From assembly GCA_907165275.2 (NCBI GenBank), contig OU015675.1, forward strand, positions 6,899,501 to 6,963,500: DNA of 64,000 nt, written 5' to 3'. The notes below the pieces were generated by a model that saw only the letters and a program-made list of their open reading frames with translations, searched no databases and had not been told where the DNA came from. This document shows, piece after piece, positions 14,501 through 20,894 of the stretch. This stretch comes from Zygaena filipendulae. Its lineage: Eukaryota; Arthropoda; Insecta; Lepidoptera; Zygaenidae. Both the position numbers and the translations under genes were made by a program. The first letter of the stretch is position 1, and the number at the start of each line of letters is the position of its first letter.

Positions 14501-16461
14501 TTTCTCTGTCTGTCTGTTTGTGCCAGCTAATCTCTGAAACGGTTCGACCGATTTTAACGTGACTTTTACTGGCAGATACTTTATTTTTGAAAAAGTGGTT
14601 CCCGCGGGAATTCCGAAACTCACGCCGGTGAAACCGCGGGGCACAGCTAATCTGGTATAAAATATATTTAGAGAAGACTACTTAAAAAAAAAGGTTAGGT
14701 TTAAGCAGGTGAATGACCTTTAGGTATAATTTCTGCAGCGCATGCTTGCATTCTATTACAGAGAGTTTTCTATAGATAGTAAGAAATATGTAGTAGTTAG
14801 ACGAGTTATCTTAACTGTAACTTGAGACTATCTATAATATTCCGTAACAGCGATAAAATTACAAACGCGGACTTGGTTAGTAACTACCGGGTAACTAGCT
14901 CAAACGAAACTTGTTATAGACGTTGCACCGACGCTGCCTGGTACTTGTAGGTACCGTCGCCGAGAAAAGTCAACTAAATATGGGTATAGAGCATAGGACA
15001 AGTTAAAAGAAAAACGAATGCAAGTTTTGTAACACATAGGCGTAAAAAAAATTAACTTTGAGTGTTATAACGCTGCGTTAATACTTAAATTTTATAAGAT
15101 ACACATTATATTAGATTTAGTAGGTATCTATATTAATTACTAGCTGTACCCCACGGTTTTACCCGCGTTAAATTTGGAGTTCCCATGGGAACTCCGGATT
15201 ACAAAAGCTACATTATCCCTTTACTATGTTATTCTGCGATCCTAGTACTTTTTGTAAACCTATGAAACTGGCCGACCGCCTCTGATTACATAAATTGGTT
15301 AGAGGGATGTTGACTACTTTTGAAAATCAAAATTCTAATTAGTCCGTCAGTTAGAAAATAAAAAAACAATAGACACGTATTTTTTGCTTTTTTAAATAAA
15401 TTAAAATATACAGAGATAAAGCGCATTAAAGTTTAGGATGAGGAGGTCGTGACCTCACTAACCGCAAAACCGCCATACAAACTGTCAGAATTGAACTGAA
15501 ATTTCAACTCAATATATCGCCGTTATTTTTTGATTACGTAAAAAAAGAAAAAATACGTGTCCGATATTTTTTAATAATCTACAAGACGGACTAAAAAATA
15601 AAAATTAGTCAACATGCCCATTTCAATCGGAACAACTAGTTTAGATCAGTCTAGAAAAAACGGCGAGAGTTGACGTTGAAGATGGTCTATGCCAGTAGGT
15701 CCGCGGGTCGCGAGTTGACGTTTTTTCGATTTTTTTTTAATTTTATTTGTTTGCATAAAATATTACTAGCTGTCCCCCGCGGTTTCACCCGCGGTAATTT
15801 CGGGGTTCCCGCGGGGATTCCAGGATAAAATAAAGATATAAACCTACCTCATTAATCACTTTATATTGGTGAAAACCACACGAAAATCCGTTGCGTAGTT
15901 TAAAGATCTAAGTATACATAGGGACAGACAGACAGCGGGAAGCGACTTTTGTTTTATACTATATAGTGATTCCACCCCGATATTAAATACAAAAACCATG
16001 AAATTATTAGTTAATATTTAAATATTATTTCATTTTTCACCCTTTCACCGTTATCCCCGTATCCTATTCACGATCTACAAAAGACGTGCTCCTGGGACCA
16101 GAATTGTAATATTACGTTACTGACAAACCACTGCGCTGACTTTTATATTTATTAGATCAAAAGATCGATACTAAGGATTTCCAACACTAGGAGAAATCAT
16201 GCCTAAAGCCTTAACTTATTAAGGCTACGAAAACGTAACGGTCATTTTCATTCACTGAAGGATCTCTACTCCTGAGGTCATCGAAACTTGACAAGGGTAC
16301 TTATATCGCGGAATTCCCGCGGGACTTCCGAAATTGACGCGAAGAAATTAACAAAATCCCCTACCTCCGGTTCGCGTTTCGTTATCGCTCTCACAACAAA
16401 CAACACAAAGCAAGCACAGCACATGGACGTAGTACAGCCACATTTTCTTGCAACTATCCAT
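2419..16461 (-). CDS. NRF-6-like membrane acyltransferase, 5' six coding exons (partial gene, continues off the left edge)
   Basis: Spliced model: 16461-16365, 9401-9247, 7752-7582, 6253-6097, 5763-5661, 2506-2419. It totals 771 nt, 257 codons, no stop, and all five intron phases match (1, 0, 0, 1, 2). Seen: a hydrophobic signal peptide (about residues 8-23); a luminal or extracellular domain with six cysteines (C57, C66, C104, C109, C129, C150) and five N-glycosylation sequons (N27, N85, N112, N117, N131); a membrane segment at about 164-187; then FKGFQALRFYTMVMILGLH (221-239), the R-x10-H start of the acyltransferase-3 domain. This order and Cys pattern are those of the nose-resistant-to-fluoxetine family, multipass proteins linked in C. 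elegans to lipid and xenobiotic handling in the gut. The substrate cannot be told. Family members usually run to 600-750 residues, so most of the enzyme domain lies outside the window. An alternative start at M7 has the better A at -3. Confidence 0.87.
2565..2605 (-). mobile_element. LINE 3' UTR fragment next to exon 6
   Basis: ACTAGCAATCTCTTCCAGAC matches the longer copies at 16786-16885 and 22999-23262. It lies about 60 bases upstream of the exon 6 acceptor. Confidence 0.55.
2660..2857 (-). mobile_element. Helitron, subfamily F (decayed)
   Basis: Starts TTTGGCTGTTCCCCCGCGG, with GGAATTTCGGAATTCCCGC and the F core GATCCAGAGATTACC; the far end TATAATATTAAGTA is the reversed 5' end. Confidence 0.7.
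3155..3240 (-). mobile_element. Helitron 3' fragment
   Basis: AGCTGACCCGCGCGATTGC with the CGGAGTTCCCGCGGGGATTCC block, cut off by the next Helitron at 3263. Confidence 0.6.
3263..3437 (-). mobile_element. Helitron, subfamily D
   Basis: Contains GTTCCCGCGGGAATTCCGGG, TTCAGTAGTTTCGGAGTCC, and the reversed 5' end CAACGTGACACG...TATATATTAGA. The terminal hairpin is damaged (CCCCGCATT). Confidence 0.72.
3524..3708 (-). mobile_element. Helitron, subfamily G, 3' end missing
   Basis: Has CATGCAAAATTTCATGATG, TGAGCCGTTGAGGCG and the reversed 5' end TTTATAATACTTAGTAAGGA, but no terminal hairpin or CTAG. Confidence 0.65.
3817..4023 (+). mobile_element. Helitron, subfamily E
   Basis: Clean 5' end, A|TCCTACTAATATTATAAATG, and 3' hairpin CCGCGGGTGAAACCGCGG with terminus CTGG. 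A second Helitron starts straight after it. Confidence 0.9.
4024..4196 (+). mobile_element. Helitron, subfamily G, head to tail with the previous one
   Basis: Has TTTTCACGCCTTCATGACTC, TACGTTGTCAGGGG and ends with hairpin and CAGCTAG|T. Its start abuts the CTGG end of 3817-4023. Confidence 0.82.
4506..4920 (-). mobile_element. LINE-like 3' tail with (TTTGA)n, split by FB2
   Basis: Minus strand: ...GGCTTTGAAATAAACAATTTG followed by repeats of ATTTG, that is AATAAA plus a microsatellite tail, typical of CR1/RTE-like 3' ends. 4555-4600 and 4843-4920 align with 17218-17345, where no FB element is present. Confidence 0.6.
4603..4839. mobile_element. FB2 palindromic element, intact, TTA target duplication
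   Basis: A 237-bp near-perfect palindrome: (T)GGCCGCACTCAGAG...AGTGCGGCGG, with TTA at 4600-4602 and 4840-4842. The related block at 17218-17345 has GACTC-TTA-AGTCTC at the same point, an empty site with one TTA, so the 3-bp duplication is directly shown. Confidence 0.9.
4921..5089 (-). mobile_element. Helitron, subfamily F, 5' end cut by FB3
   Basis: Begins CTAGCTGTCCCTCGCGG and has the F core GTAAATCCAGAGATTACTCC. The reversed 5' end stops at AAACTTTC, where FB3 begins. Confidence 0.75.
5091..5364. mobile_element. FB3, broken by a poly-T retro-insertion and a Helitron
   Basis: Left arm CGGCCGCACTCAGAGTCG and the inner block GACGTTCA, then an insertion (about 5172-5253) starting with a T run and containing TTTATTTATTTACTC, then TTAATGTTAATTGGCATT. 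The arm ends at the Helitron at 5365. Three generations of insertion are stacked here, within intron 5. Confidence 0.75.
5365..5591 (+). mobile_element. Helitron, subfamily E, with (ATGG)n microsatellite
   Basis: A|TCCTACTAATATTATAAACG at the start, a five-unit ATGG tract near 5403-5428, hairpin ATGCGGGTGAAACCGCGG and terminus CACAACTAG. An internal microsatellite is the known trait of Lep1-type Helitrons. Confidence 0.9.
5661..5763 (-). CDS. Exon 5: linker into the acyltransferase-3 domain
   Basis: It opens with GA (completing Gly194), codes NPYLLAFCVQKNWKAL and then GGIFKGFQAL, and leaves CG to be completed by the G of exon 6 (Arg228). Acceptor TTCTTGCAG|GA, donor CTCCG|GTAAGG. The LLaFs...N..L...G...L.G.R layout is that of the NRF-6 family just before its catalytic-type motif. 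Confidence 0.87.
6097..6253 (-). CDS. Exon 4: end of ectodomain and first membrane segment
   Basis: Residues 142-193 plus one base. It begins VDTLSVRYCKTKDD, the last conserved ectodomain Cys, and then has the membrane helix YIVGAIIILILLINLC running on to AYFFFW and a basic stop-transfer stretch. The donor is AAAAG|GTATGT. The acceptor (TTGTTTAAG|GTG) has a weak pyrimidine tract but is the only one that keeps phase 0 with exon 3. Confidence 0.87.
6685..6910. repeat. Direct repeat within intron 3
   Basis: About 35 bases around CTTAAGCTAATTCCTATT (6690s) recur as CTTTAGCTAATTCCTATT (6870s), about 180 bp apart and in the same direction. Confidence 0.6.
6941..7055. repeat. Inverted repeat element with GGCGCC stem
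   Basis: GTTACCCTCGGGAG...AGTAACTTATTTAGTGCC pairs with GGCACTAAATGAGTTACT...GGATAAC, and the centre carries GGCGCCCTCG...CGGGCGCC. About 115 bp, MITE-like or a simple hairpin. Confidence 0.6.
7229..7456. repeat. Tandem duplication, ~128-bp spacing
   Basis: CAACCATCAAAAAGG...GTTAAACTATGG...ACGATTTCCGGTTTT (7229-7325) is repeated with changes at 7357-7456 (CAACCATCAAAGAGG...GTTAAACTATGG...GCGATTACCGGTTTT). It is intronic and non-coding. Confidence 0.7.
7582..7752 (-). CDS. Exon 3: Cys-rich, glycosylated ectodomain
   Basis: Residues 85-141, acceptor TTTCTTCAACAG|AATTTC and donor TTACAA|GTATGT. It contains HRGVCASKHC, the family's G-[IV]-C-x-x-x-x-C signature (usually GICLPSSC), here lacking the Pro. 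Three sequons (NFS, NVT, NVS) and an NSS follow, with another Cys between them. Phase 0 on both sides. Confidence 0.88.
7801..8029 (+). mobile_element. MITE with GGGCCCTTATTC terminal inverted repeats
   Basis: GGGCCCTTATTCTCTATGACC at the left and GGTCATAGGTAATAAAGGCC at the right. The interior CGTAACGCGGCGTGTTATGG is shared with the pair at 23565-23973. Begins about 50 bp upstream of the exon 3 acceptor. Confidence 0.75.
8074..8357 (+). mobile_element. Helitron, subfamily C
   Basis: A|TCTATACACATATAAATAAAATTG at the 5' end, GAAACGGCTGGACCG, then CACGCGGGTGAAACCGCCGG and CAGCTAG|T. Confidence 0.9.
8377..8760. other. Intronic stretch without a recognised gene
   Basis: It contains a 108-codon open frame (8377-8703) rich in Ile, Lys and Arg that resembles nothing I know, and a run of ACAG. 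It ends in TAACTGACTTAAAAAAAGGA, a fragment of the repeat family at 27055-27625. Confidence 0.4.
8794..9107 (-). mobile_element. B element (TGACGTCA MITE)
   Basis: Reversed copy: AAAATCAAAATTCTATTTAG, CGCATTAAAGTTTAGG, GCGACGTCATAACT and GTGTGACGTCACACG, GTATCGCCGTTGTTT. One octamer has decayed to CGACGTCA. Confidence 0.82.
9247..9401 (-). CDS. Exon 2: start of the NRF ectodomain
   Basis: Residues 33-84. The acceptor is CTTCAACAG|AT and the donor AAG|GTGAGA. The key segment reads MPVLSELDDFDTCLKSSES followed by VYCIVDMEL. The family commonly has a similar pattern here, a Pro followed by an Asp-rich FD.CL and then YC. GC content and codon regularity stand out clearly from the AT-rich intron on both sides. 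It ends in phase 0, matching exon 3. Confidence 0.88.
9443..9525 (+). mobile_element. B element, end fragment
   Basis: ATGGGCATGATGGCTAAATT, then AGTCCGTCTTGTAGATTAAT and ATATTGGACACGTATAT: the first ~80 bp of a B element only, 42 bp upstream of the exon 2 acceptor. Confidence 0.7.
10135..10200 (+). mobile_element. LINE 3' end (RTE-like tail)
   Basis: AAATAAATGATTTGGC followed by TTTGACTTTGAGA, the common lepidopteran LINE ending. Truncated. Confidence 0.5.
10787..10933 (+). mobile_element. Helitron, subfamily C, 5' truncated
   Basis: CTCCGAAACGGTTGGATCG, GGGACTTTCACTAA, then CTCGCGGGTGAAACCACG and CAGCTAG. Confidence 0.78.
10945..11267 (+). mobile_element. B element, complete
   Basis: Ends GGGCATGTGGACTAAT and AGTCAGCATCCCC form the terminal inverted repeat. 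Two perfect TGACGTCA (near 11067 and 11111), then CCCTAAACTTTAATGCGC and ACTGACGGACTAATTAGAAT. Confidence 0.88.
11400..11705 (-). mobile_element. Helitron, subfamily C
   Basis: CTAGCTGTGCAACGCGGTTT with stem GCGG..CCGCG, then GTCCAGCCGTTTCAGAG and the reversed 5' end TTATTTATATGTATAGA|T. Confidence 0.88.
11957..12350. mobile_element. hAT-type MITE with 8-bp target duplication
   Basis: Terminal repeats TAGGGTTGCCACC and GGAGGCAACCCCA. The flanks CTTTGAAC (11949-11956) and GTTTGAAC (12351-12358) match at 7 of 8 bases. Inside are repeated TACTATATT motifs at both ends. The 8-bp duplication and TAGGG-type end are the mark of hAT elements. No transposase is left. Confidence 0.85.
12533..12764 (-). 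mobile_element. Helitron, subfamily D, chimeric
   Basis: CTAGCTGTCCCCCGCGATTT, then a second copy of the CCCGAGGGAATTCCGGG block after TGTCCTTCAG, then the D core and CAACGTGACACGTGATTT. The same chimera is present at 61926-62155, so it has multiplied in this form. Confidence 0.85.
12800..14370. other. Intron 1 interior, mostly unique AT-rich DNA
   Basis: No coding pattern or known repeat seen, apart from short inverted TATATA tracts near 14170-14210. The 77-codon frame at 13202-13435 has no recognisable content. Confidence 0.35.
14380..14650 (+). mobile_element. Helitron, subfamily C
   Basis: AAATAAATAAAATTGAAGTG near the start, TCTCTGAAACGGTTCGACCG, CACGCCGGTGAAACCGCGG, ending CAGCTAA. 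Confidence 0.85.
15140..15262 (-). mobile_element. Helitron, subfamily J, truncated
   Basis: CTAGCTGTACCCCACGG, GGAGTTCCCATGGGAACTCC and TTACAAAAGCTACATTATCC, then lost before a B element. Confidence 0.75.
15304..15619 (-). mobile_element. B element, octamers decayed
   Basis: GGGATGTTGACTACTTTTG ... GTCAACATGCCC. The first octamer reads TGACCTCA and the second region is deleted; the rest matches the complete copies. Confidence 0.85.
15766..15969 (-). mobile_element. Helitron, subfamily I
   Basis: CTAGCTGTCCCCCGCGG, stem CCGCGG..CCGCGG, and the reversed 5' end AAGCGACTTTTGTTTTATAC. Confidence 0.88.
16305..16342 (+). mobile_element. Helitron 3' fragment just inside intron 1
   Basis: A short piece with GCGGAATTCCCGCGGG and CGAAATTGACGCG, the Helitron subterminal region without its end, about 22 bases from the exon 1 donor. 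Confidence 0.5.
16365..16461 (-). CDS. Exon 1: start codon and signal peptide of the NRF-6-like protein
   Basis: Residues 1-32 plus one base. The protein starts MDSCKKMWLYYVHVLCLLCV, a short basic lead and a hydrophobic core, then a polar stretch with an NET sequon. The exon ends GGAG|GTAGGG. The single left-over G joins the AT opening exon 2 to give Asp33. An in-frame TAG lies 12 bases upstream of the first ATG. The second ATG (16443, MWLYYV) has a better context (AAAATGT) and gives a more typical signal peptide, so it may be the real start. The exon is too short to show up as an open reading frame on its own. Its support is the match of signal peptide, strand and phase with exon 2. Confidence 0.72.
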
Positions 16462-16586
16462 AGACTGCAGCTACGACGTCGATGGCGAGCCGTCTCGCTG
16501 GTATGTTGCAATTTCGTTAGTAAAGACCTAAGTTAACAGGTGGGGTGAATACGCTAACAGCCTGTTATTAACTGATAATGTCTGTA
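16462..16586 (-). promoter_or_regulatory. Possible 5' UTR and initiator of the NRF-6-like gene
   Basis: Unique sequence between the start codon and a minus-strand Helitron at 16587. It contains, on the minus strand, TTATCAGTTAA at about 16568-16578, matching the arthropod initiator TCAGT, which would give a 5' UTR of about 110 nt. No clear TATA box. A 5' UTR intron is not excluded. Confidence 0.25.
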
Positions 16587-16777
16587 CTAGCTATCCCGTG
16601 CGGTTTCACCCGCGATAATTTCGGAGTTTCCGCAGGAACTCCGGATTACAATATAGCCTATGTTACTCGGGGATAATGTAGCTTTTTAATGGTGAAAGAA
16701 TTTTTGACATCGCTCCAGTATTTTTTGAGTGAAATCATAACAAACAAACAAAAAATCAAATCCTCTCTCTTCATATT
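16587..16777 (-). mobile_element. Helitron, subfamily J, upstream of the NRF-6-like gene
   Basis: CTAGCTATCCCGTGCGG, GGAACTCCGGATTACAATAT and ACAAACAAAAAATCAAATCC. It ends where a LINE 3' tail begins. Confidence 0.83.
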
Positions 16778-16782
16778 AGAAT

Positions 16783-16890
16783 AGAATAGAATACACTTTA
16801 TTGTACACCAAAATAACTATATAACTAAAGGCATACAAAAGGCGGTCTTATCGCTTCACTAGCGATCTCTTCCAGACAACCTTTATACCA
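16783..16890 (-). mobile_element. LINE 3' UTR with (TATTC)n tail
   Basis: Minus strand: AAAGGTTGTCTGGAAGAG, ATCGCTAGTGAAGCGATAAG, GTGTACAATAAAGTG, then a TATTC repeat. The layout of polyadenylation signal plus microsatellite indicates a 5'-truncated LINE. Confidence 0.68.
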
Positions 16891-17007
16891 ACATTATTAT
16901 ACAAACTTATAACCTGTATAGATAAAAGCAAAAAGTCACTGACCCATTGACTAAACACGAAATCTATAGAAAACTACGTGACCTACAAGGCTTATAAAGG
17001 TATAGAG

Positions 17008-17217
17008 TCTATACTAATATTATAAAGAGCTAAAGTTTGCGACTTTGTGAGTTTGTGACGTTGTAGGGGGTAATCTCTGGATCTACTGAAGCGATTTTGA
17101 AAATTCTTTCACATGTAGGAGGCTACGGTAGTCCTGAGTGATATAGGGTACTTTTTATTTTGAAATTACCACGTGAACTCCGAAATTACCGCGGGTGAAA
17201 CCGCAGGTACTAGCTAG
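17008..17217 (+). mobile_element. Helitron, subfamily F
   Basis: TCTATACTAATATTATAAAG, GAGCTAAAGTTTGCG, GGTAATCTCTGGATCTACTG, hairpin CCGCGGGTGAAACCGC and terminus CTAG. Confidence 0.88.
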
Positions 17218-17470
17218 TAGGTAATAAAACTAGATAATAAAACTTAAACCTTAGCTTGGAGGGTCGGAGCAATGTAGAGAAGACTGCGATGAGACTTAAG
17301 AGTCAAATTGCAGCACCAATTAATCTCAATCAAAGCTCAAACTACTTTGTACAGCTTCAAATTTCTTTGTCATTAGTACTCGTTCATTAAATTGTATTCT
17401 TTTGTTGATTATCGGTTTGGTTTTCGGAAATTGACCAATTTCAAAATAGTGCAGCGCTTCTATTAATTTT
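17218..17470 (+). repeat. Block shared with 4380-4920
   Basis: Follows the F Helitron directly, as at the other locus (in reverse). AATGTAGAGAAGACTGCGA and CAGCACCAATTAATCTC align with that copy; the FB insertion site is empty here (about 17299-17304, CTTAAG). Confidence 0.7.
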
Positions 17471-17525
17471 TGGGAACCATGCGAGCTCCGAAATTACCGC
17501 GGGTAAAACTGCAGGAAACAGCTAG
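17471..17525 (+). mobile_element. Helitron 3' end fragment
   Basis: GAGCTCCGAAATTACCGCGG, GTAAAACTGCAGG, CAGCTAG|T. Confidence 0.7.
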
Positions 17526-17529
17526 TACC

Positions 17530-17985
17530 TAATATCTAATAGTGTGTACAATAAATCAATGATTCAATTTATAATAAGTATCTATTAATATTGAATATAT
17601 AAACTGTTTAAGATGGCCGTGTCGATTTTAAAATAACGAGGTAAGGTGCAAAAACTCAATTATATAATTTTCAATCGACCCAACATTTACTATAAAAAAC
17701 AAAATGTTTCAATCATGCAACAAATTCAGGCCGCAGTTCATTGCTCAAATTTTTTCCCAACCAACACAGTCGAACGGAAAGGTACAATATTACACTTCAA
17801 GTGAAATATAACTGATTATATTTCCTCCAAAGTACGTCCATGCTGTGAAATTATTGTGCTTCGATCCGGAACGATTGCCTAGTGTTTGTACTACGAGTAC
17901 AGTCAGTAGCAACAATACCTATATTGCTATCGTTTCGGATTGAAGCCAAGTGTTTTCATATAAAAACTATGGTCATTCTTTGAAC
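17530..17985. other. No gene seen
   Basis: AT-rich sequence with no splice-bounded frame or repeat I can name. Confidence 0.3.
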
Positions 17986-17989
17986 TTTA

Positions 17990-18588
17990 CTATTAGTAGA
18001 CGAAGTCCTCCGCTGCGTCTGTCTGTCCGTCTGTTCACGATAAACGATAATAGAAACGATAAACGATAAATAGATAGAGTGATTCATGATGAAGGTTTAG
18101 GTATATAATTTGTAATTTTTTTGTGTAAATGTAAATTAGTTGAAATATAACGACAATAGGCTAGTTTCCTAAATTTTTTTTTAGTCCGTTTTGTAGATTA
18201 TTAAAAAATATTGGACACGTATTTTTTTTTTTATGTAACCAAAAAATAACGGAGATATATCAAGTCGAAATTTCACATGACGTCACGCCTCGCTACAGTT
18301 TGTTCGCACGTTATAGCGAGCTGTGACATCACGAGTCCCCCACCCTAAACTTTAATGCGCTTTATCTATGCATATTTCCATTATTTTAAAAAAGCAAAAA
18401 ATACGTGTCTTTTATTTTTTTATTATCTAACTGACGGACTAAATAGAATTGCGATTTTTTACCCAGGAAACTAGCCTATTGTTCCAAGTGTCGCAAAAAC
18501 TGCGAGAGAAGGACATAGGCTGCTTTTTGTCCCGGAATTCCCGCAGGAACTATGAAATTAACGCAGGTGAAACGCAGGGAACGGCTAG
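17990..18588 (+). mobile_element. Helitron split by a B element
   Basis: 5' part with AAGTCCTCCGCTGCGTCTGT and GAGTGATTCATGATG (compare 62399-62594), then the B element 18154-18481, then GGACATAGGCTGC, CCCGCAGGAAC and the end CGGCTAG. The middle of the Helitron is diverged. Confidence 0.6.
18154..18481 (+). mobile_element. B element with different termini
   Basis: The interior matches the family (TGACGTCA near 18279, TGACATCA near 18327, CCCTAAACTTTAATGCGC). The ends form a perfect 17-bp inverted repeat CAATAGGCTAGTTTCCT that other copies lack. Confidence 0.83.
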
Positions 18589-18712
18589 TTCGCAATATAT
18601 TGTCAAAAATGTTAAAAGATTTCTGTCGGCGACTGTACAATGTACATTGCGTTTAATATCTATCTATTCAGCCTCCACTATAAAAACATAACGCTGCATT
18701 ACGACAAATCCT

Positions 18713-19014
18713 AGACATATAAATAAAATTAAATTGTCTGTTTGTAATTCGAAATTAACAGCTTTTCACTAAATGCATATGAAAGTATATACGGTACTTA
18801 GATAGACATATAATTTTTTATTTTTTTTATTTTTGACTGTCTGTTTGTCTGTCTGTCTTTCTGTCTGTCTGTCTATTTGTCCCGGCTAATTTCTGAAATG
18901 GCTAAACCGATTTTGAGGAGACTTTTCCTAGCAGATAGGAGTAACTTAGGCTACTTTATTTTAGAAAAAAATTGTTATGGAACTCACGCGGGTGAAATCG
19001 CGGGGCACAGCTGG
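18713..19014 (+). mobile_element. Helitron, subfamily C, with (GTCT)n tract
   Basis: TAAATAAAATTAAATTGTCTG, a run of GTCTGTCT, then CACGCGGGTGAAATCGCGG and CAGCTGG. Confidence 0.83.
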
Positions 19015-19065
19015 TTAGGTCCGTATATTCGTAGGGGTTAGATAGACCTCCGACTGGCTCATGCC

Positions 19066-19150
19066 ACTACATATAAAACAAAGTCGCTTCCCGCTGTCGG
19101 TCTGTCCCTGTATGCTTAGATACTGCGCAACGGATTTTAGTAGATTTGTG
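19066..19150 (+). mobile_element. Helitron, subfamily I, 5' fragment
   Basis: ATAAAACAAAGTCGCTTCCC, CTGTCGGTCTGTCCCTG, GCGCAACGGATTTTAG, then unrelated DNA. Confidence 0.65.
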
Positions 19151-19859
19151 TAATTTATGGTTTCTTTAAGTGTAACAACTAGGTACTCAAATTTTAATGG
19201 GATCTTAAATACGACGTGATGTTATTATTACGCTATAATAAGAAACGTGTCAACCTCTCTTTGCTTTTCACTCTGATATCGTTGGTGTACAAAGCAGTTC
19301 ACTGCTAAATTCTCACTAAAATATCCTTTACTTTTTAATGTTAATCGCATTTTGTCATAAATTTTAGACAAAAAATCAAAGATTTACGGTTCAAAGTCCA
19401 CAATTTCATTCTTTCAAGTTTTAATTTCTGTTTGAGCTGTTTTATCGCAACTCTACCGTGCTTAATCCACTAAGTAACTTTAGGCTTAAACGTGAGAATA
19501 AGATTTTAATGTGGTAAATCCAACATCATCCCTCGACTTAGTTCGCTTCCAGCTGTAACAATTTTGGTCACGGATCTTAAACGTGAAGTTTGCCGTGGAA
19601 ATCTCCTCGGTGGTTACAGGGTTGAGTGCTAACAAATATACAAGCACAAACTTTCGCAATAATAGCCCTAAGTCTGTCTTTTACCGGTCGTCCTTTTTGA
19701 CACATTTTCTAAAACAAAATGGCTGAATAAAATCCCTTTTCTCTATTTCTTTCTCGCTATATAGATACTGTTGCTAGCAGTAAAGCGTCGTAGGTACCAT
19801 ATTTCAAAGTGTGATGGAATCACGTCGTACCTACCTACTCGTAGAATTTTTCACTACTC

Positions 19860-19972
19860 GAATTCAACCGGTGGACTGAAAGAGAATGCCGCTTTGACAT
19901 TAAGTCCGCCACTTGTAGCATCTTTTGCAAAAAGCTACCTAATAAATAAAAAAAAAAAAATAATAAATTGAC
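19860..19972 (+). mobile_element. LINE 3' end with poly-A
   Basis: GGTGGACTGAAAGAGAATGC, GACATTAAGTCCGCC, AATAAATAAA and an A run. The same 3' UTR type occurs at 41232 and, reversed, at 35365. Confidence 0.6.
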
Positions 19973-20099
19973 AGTTCCATACAAATGTCATTTCACAAGG
20001 AGGCATCGAAAACAATAAATTGAAATAATTTTTCAATGATTTTACACGTATTTTTATTTGACTCTTATGCTATAGATTATAAGATTTTATTTGTTTGTC

Positions 20100-20175
20100 T
20101 GTTCAACGCCCTGTATTGATAAGGATTTTTTTTTTCAGTAATACCGTTTAGCTTACACATTTTTTTTACTCATTT
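20100..20175 (+). mobile_element. LINE 3' fragment
   Basis: CCGTTTAGCTTACACATTTT then ACTCATTTTTTGGTTTAAAA: the same segment, inverted, as in the insertion at 20708-20815. Confidence 0.55.
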
Positions 20176-20608
20176 TTTGGTTTAAAAAATCTGTACAGAA
20201 CGAAATGAAAAGATTCTTCAAAGATTCCAATTTCGAAGTTCTATTTTTTTTGAGGACGTGTTTACGTCTCTGATAAAATATGTATTTTGGGTACTAATTA
20301 CTTCAATGTATTTGGTATGTAATCTATACATGTATAGACGTCTAGATTACACCATGTCAACCTCAGTTCGTCGTCTGTTGTCAAATGGGGCGTCTTAGAT
20401 AAGCTATCTAGGTCTTAGAGCGTAATCGAGATAGCCAACTTGGTAATTAGTTCACGCATCACTGAGTCTAGATTCGCAAATTGATCCAAATAATATGTAG
20501 ACACTTAGTTATATTATATCCTCCCAAAGACAACTAGAATCGGAAAAATAAGTGTTGGTACCTACGTATATTTTTCGGAGTATAAAACAGCTGTATTCAC
20601 ACAGCAAA

Positions 20609-20894
20609 ACTTTTGAAAATCAAAATTCTAATTAGTCCGTCAGTTAGAAAATAAAAAATACAATAGACACGTATTTTTTGCTTTTTCAAATAAATTAAAA
20701 TATACAGAGATGAATGAATGAATGAATGAATGAATTTTATTTTAAACCAGACTTTTTAAACCAAAAATGAGTAAAAAAATGTGTAAGCTAAACTAAATAA
20801 ATTTAGTTTTTAAATTTTTGATTACGTAAAAAAAGAAAAAATACGTGTCCAATATTCTAGTCTACAAGACGGACTAAAAAAAGTCAACATGCCC
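20609..20894 (-). mobile_element. B element interrupted by a LINE tail
   Basis: AAATCAAAATTCTAATTAGT at one end and AGTCAACATGCCC at the other. The centre (about 20708-20815) is replaced by a (GAAT)n tract and ATTTTATTTTAAACC..., a LINE 3' end on the minus strand. The octamers are lost. Confidence 0.8.

Noticed and set aside
16288..16536. Plus-strand frame with ATG and a GTATGT, a possible first exon MDVVQPHFLATIH
   Set aside because: It overlaps the minus-strand signal-peptide exon, which has matching phase with five further exons; no plus-strand partner was found.
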